Assembly (NCBI GenBank): GCA_013151965.1
Contig: JAADHF010000131.1
Span: 193,763-257,762 of the forward strand
Length of the DNA: 64,000 nt
Direction of reading: 5' to 3'
DNA from: Spirochaetota bacterium
GTDB lineage: Bacteria; Spirochaetota; Spirochaetia; SZUA-6
A program made the position numbers and the translations under genes. Positions 62,321-64,000 of this stretch are shown in pieces (within the stretch, counting starts at the first letter, position 1; every line of letters starts with the position of its first letter). The notes beneath the pieces were generated by a model. That model was not told where the DNA came from. It was given only the letters and a program-made list of their open reading frames with translations, and ran no database searches.

Positions 62321-64000
62321 TTAATTTCCCGTTAATTTCCCGAAAAAGAACCTGTTCGCTTCGGAGAAAACAAAGGCGCCGTCATCGATTATATAAAAAC
62401 CATTACCCTTATCGTTGGAATATATCTCATTTTTAAAATGTAAACTCCATAATAAATTACCTTTATTATCATAAATCTTCGGGCCGAATTTATCATTAAA
62501 GCCAAGATACTGTCCGTTTGATGAAATACTTATACATCCCGGCTTATCATTCGGTTTTGCTTCTACTGAGAAAACCGGCTTAAGTGAAGTAGTAATGCCG
62601 CTCTTTGATTTAACATCTGATATATTAAAGCAGCCAAAGTAGGTTGAATGATTATAATCATACATTCCCGCAAAGCTGTTTCCGCTGCCATTAATATCTA
62701 TACGGGAAAACCTCATTCCTGTTTTTTCCCACATAAGCTTCAGTTGTAAAACTCCTTTGGAATTAACCCCGAAAATATTGTGATCCTGAATGATAAGAGT
62801 AAATCCGTTTTCGGAAATCTTTACTGCACCGGGTTCTCCGAAATCTCCCCTGTAAACTCCATTTTCCCATAGAATAGTCTTGCCCTTTATGTCGTATACC
62901 AGGAAGTAGTAATCGTACTCCTGGTCATCGGGACTTGCCGTAAATGCAATAAACCTTCCATTTTTTGATATACTCACCGGTTTATAGGGATGATCAATAC
63001 CTAACCATTCCTTATGGAAACTGCCTTTCGCCTTGCTCAATAAATAAGGGTAATTTATTGCAGGCATATTAATCCCTTCAGGCTTTTCACTTTTTATTGT
63101 TTTTAAGTCCGCTAATTTTCTAACTTCATCAAAATTATACAGGTTGCCGTTATAACCATAACCATGTGTGTATTGGTAGAGATGATTGGATACATTTATA
63201 TTAAAGGCATCTGTAGAGTCATAGGTGCCTAAAAAGATACGCTCTCCGGCAGCATTTAATATACCTAAAACTTCACCGTCAAAAACGAACTGTCCATCGG
63301 GAGTTATCGCAATACTCGATACAAAACGTCCGCTTTTCCCGCCGAAAGGAACAAAACAGTATGACCATTTAATATCAGCACCTTTAAGATCCTGGTTCGA
63401 TACCCTGTTGCCTGACATGTTTAGTGTACCGGCAATTCTGTCTTTCGTTAATGCTTTGTATTTCAGGTTTATCAGCTTTTTTAGTTCCTTAAAGTAAAGA
63501 GCAACCTTTCTTTCGGTTCCATCCCATTTGCCATTTGCAGTAATGTATTCAAATTTATGCAGTGAATGTACATAACCAATAATATCTCTGTAGATAGCTG
63601 AAAGATTTTCCGTATCCTTTGCATAGAATGTTTTTCCCATGGAAACCCTGCTGATTGTTTCTAAAGTTTTTTTATCAACATTATTTCCAAGGCCAATCGA
63701 ATATACCGGAGTACCGGCCGCTTTTAATTTTATTTCAAGCTGTGATAATGTTATTTTGCTTCCATGGCCGCCACCGGCATTTTCATCCTTTCCATCTGTA
63801 AGTATAACTACAAGGTTTAATCCGCCGCTTTTTTCGGGATTTAACAATAACTTGTTTACTCCCGTGGATATAGAATCATAAAGTGCTGTTGCTCCATTTG
63901 CCTTTATTCTGGGAAGGGTATTTAACAGTTCATCCTTATCCCTGGTAAAACCGGTTAAAGGTTTTACTGTTGAATCAAAATCAACAAGCATTATACTATC
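62321..64000 (-). CDS. VWA-domain protein with propeller-like C-terminus, 5' end outside window
   Basis: At least 559 residues; the frame is open at the right edge, so the N-terminus, including any signal peptide and the DxSxS part of the MIDAS site, is missing. The visible VWA part has MLVDFDS, NGATALYDSISTGVNKLL (MIDAS Thr) and VVILTDGKDENAGG (MIDAS Asp). From about residue 215 the protein shows repeating strands of WD/PQQ-like type (SIAITPDGQFVFDGEVLG; VSISKNGRFIAFTASPD; ISISSNGQYLGFNDKFG), suggesting a propeller. Probably an exported adhesion or complex-forming protein; role unknown. Confidence 0.78.
   Translation of the reverse strand, partial: DSIMLVDFDSTVKPLTGFTRDKDELLNTLPRIKANGATALYDSISTGVNKLLLNPEKSGGLNLVVILTDGKDENAGGGHGSKITLSQLEIKLKAAGTPVYSIGLGNNVDKKTLETISRVSMGKTFYAKDTENLSAIYRDIIGYVHSLHKFEYITANGKWDGTERKVALYFKELKKLINLKYKALTKDRIAGTLNMSGNRVSNQDLKGADIKWSYCFVPFGGKSGRFVSSIAITPDGQFVFDGEVLGILNAAGERIFLGTYDSTDAFNINVSNHLYQYTHGYGYNGNLYNFDEVRKLADLKTIKSEKPEGINMPAINYPYLLSKAKGSFHKEWLGIDHPYKPVSISKNGRFIAFTASPDDQEYDYYFLVYDIKGKTILWENGVYRGDFGEPGAVKISENGFTLIIQDHNIFGVNSKGVLQLKLMWEKTGMRFSRIDINGSGNSFAGMYDYNHSTYFGCFNISDVKSKSGITTSLKPVFSVEAKPNDKPGCISISSNGQYLGFNDKFGPKIYDNKGNLLWSLHFKNEIYSNDKGNGFYIIDDGAFVFSEANRFFFGKLTGN

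Noticed and set aside
1-64000. CRISPR arrays, tRNA, rRNA or insertion sequences
   Set aside because: No regularly spaced repeats, tRNA-like T-arm sequences, transposase motifs or terminal inverted repeats were noticed in the gaps.

Overview
The window looks like chromosome of a spirochaete (phylum Spirochaetota), probably free-living and anaerobic or facultative, with moderate to low GC. Pointers are a chemotaxis operon downstream of a FapA-like flagellar gene, a Maf-type flagellin glycosylation protein, a recycling-type EF-G2 close to the Borrelia protein, a type 2 (eukaryote-like) IleRS, and several spirochaete-style lipoproteins. No rRNA, tRNA, CRISPR array, prophage or insertion sequence was recognised.

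Layout. 1-3.9 kb: motility/chemotaxis operon (FapA end, Lys-rich protein, SwrB-like protein, cheW, cheA, cheY) closed by a bidirectional terminator. 4-16.3 kb: envelope genes (Maf, class B PBP, two LysM-M23 proteins, a bactofilin-like membrane protein, SecA, a propeller-like lipoprotein and small membrane proteins). 16.3-34.2 kb: mostly translation and housekeeping (an EF-G-like GTPase without the usual catalytic His, an unknown 577-aa protein, PgeF, ArgS, a CAP protein, EF-G2, IleRS, a lipoprotein, HisH, HisF, FmdB, ThiI, cysteine desulfurase, ArsR). 34.3-40.2 kb: an SLBB export protein, a PEBP protein and a heterodimeric ABC exporter. 40.3-50 kb: two unrelated glutamate dehydrogenases flanking a CobO/HypA/Mrp-type HypB cassette and a sugar ABC system. 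50.3-58.1 kb: a catabolic-looking island with a second sugar ABC system, a DegT aminotransferase, a Gfo/Idh dehydrogenase, a ROK repressor and a 2-hydroxyacid dehydrogenase. 58.1-61.7 kb: a leftward six-gene operon headed by an Rrf2 regulator with a perfect 21-bp palindrome upstream. 61.8-64 kb: a decayed MFS transporter and a VWA protein cut by the window edge.

Three points stand out. (1) Several promoter-proximal genes have no Shine-Dalgarno sequence and a start codon only 6-11 nt after a good -10 box, so many first genes here probably give leaderless or near-leaderless mRNAs, while operon-internal genes carry clear AGGAGG-like sites. (2) The hypA/hypB pair is of the archaeal (Thermococcus-like) kind, with a Mrp/MinD ATPase in place of the bacterial HypB, and sits beside cobO with no hydrogenase in view. 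(3) The 50-58 kb island pairs an aminotransferase with a sugar-type dehydrogenase next to a dedicated transporter, and its two transcription units share a promoter/operator layout, which suggests an uncharacterised amino-sugar or cyclitol pathway under ROK control.

All calls come from reading the sequence and from memory of the families. No database search was run.
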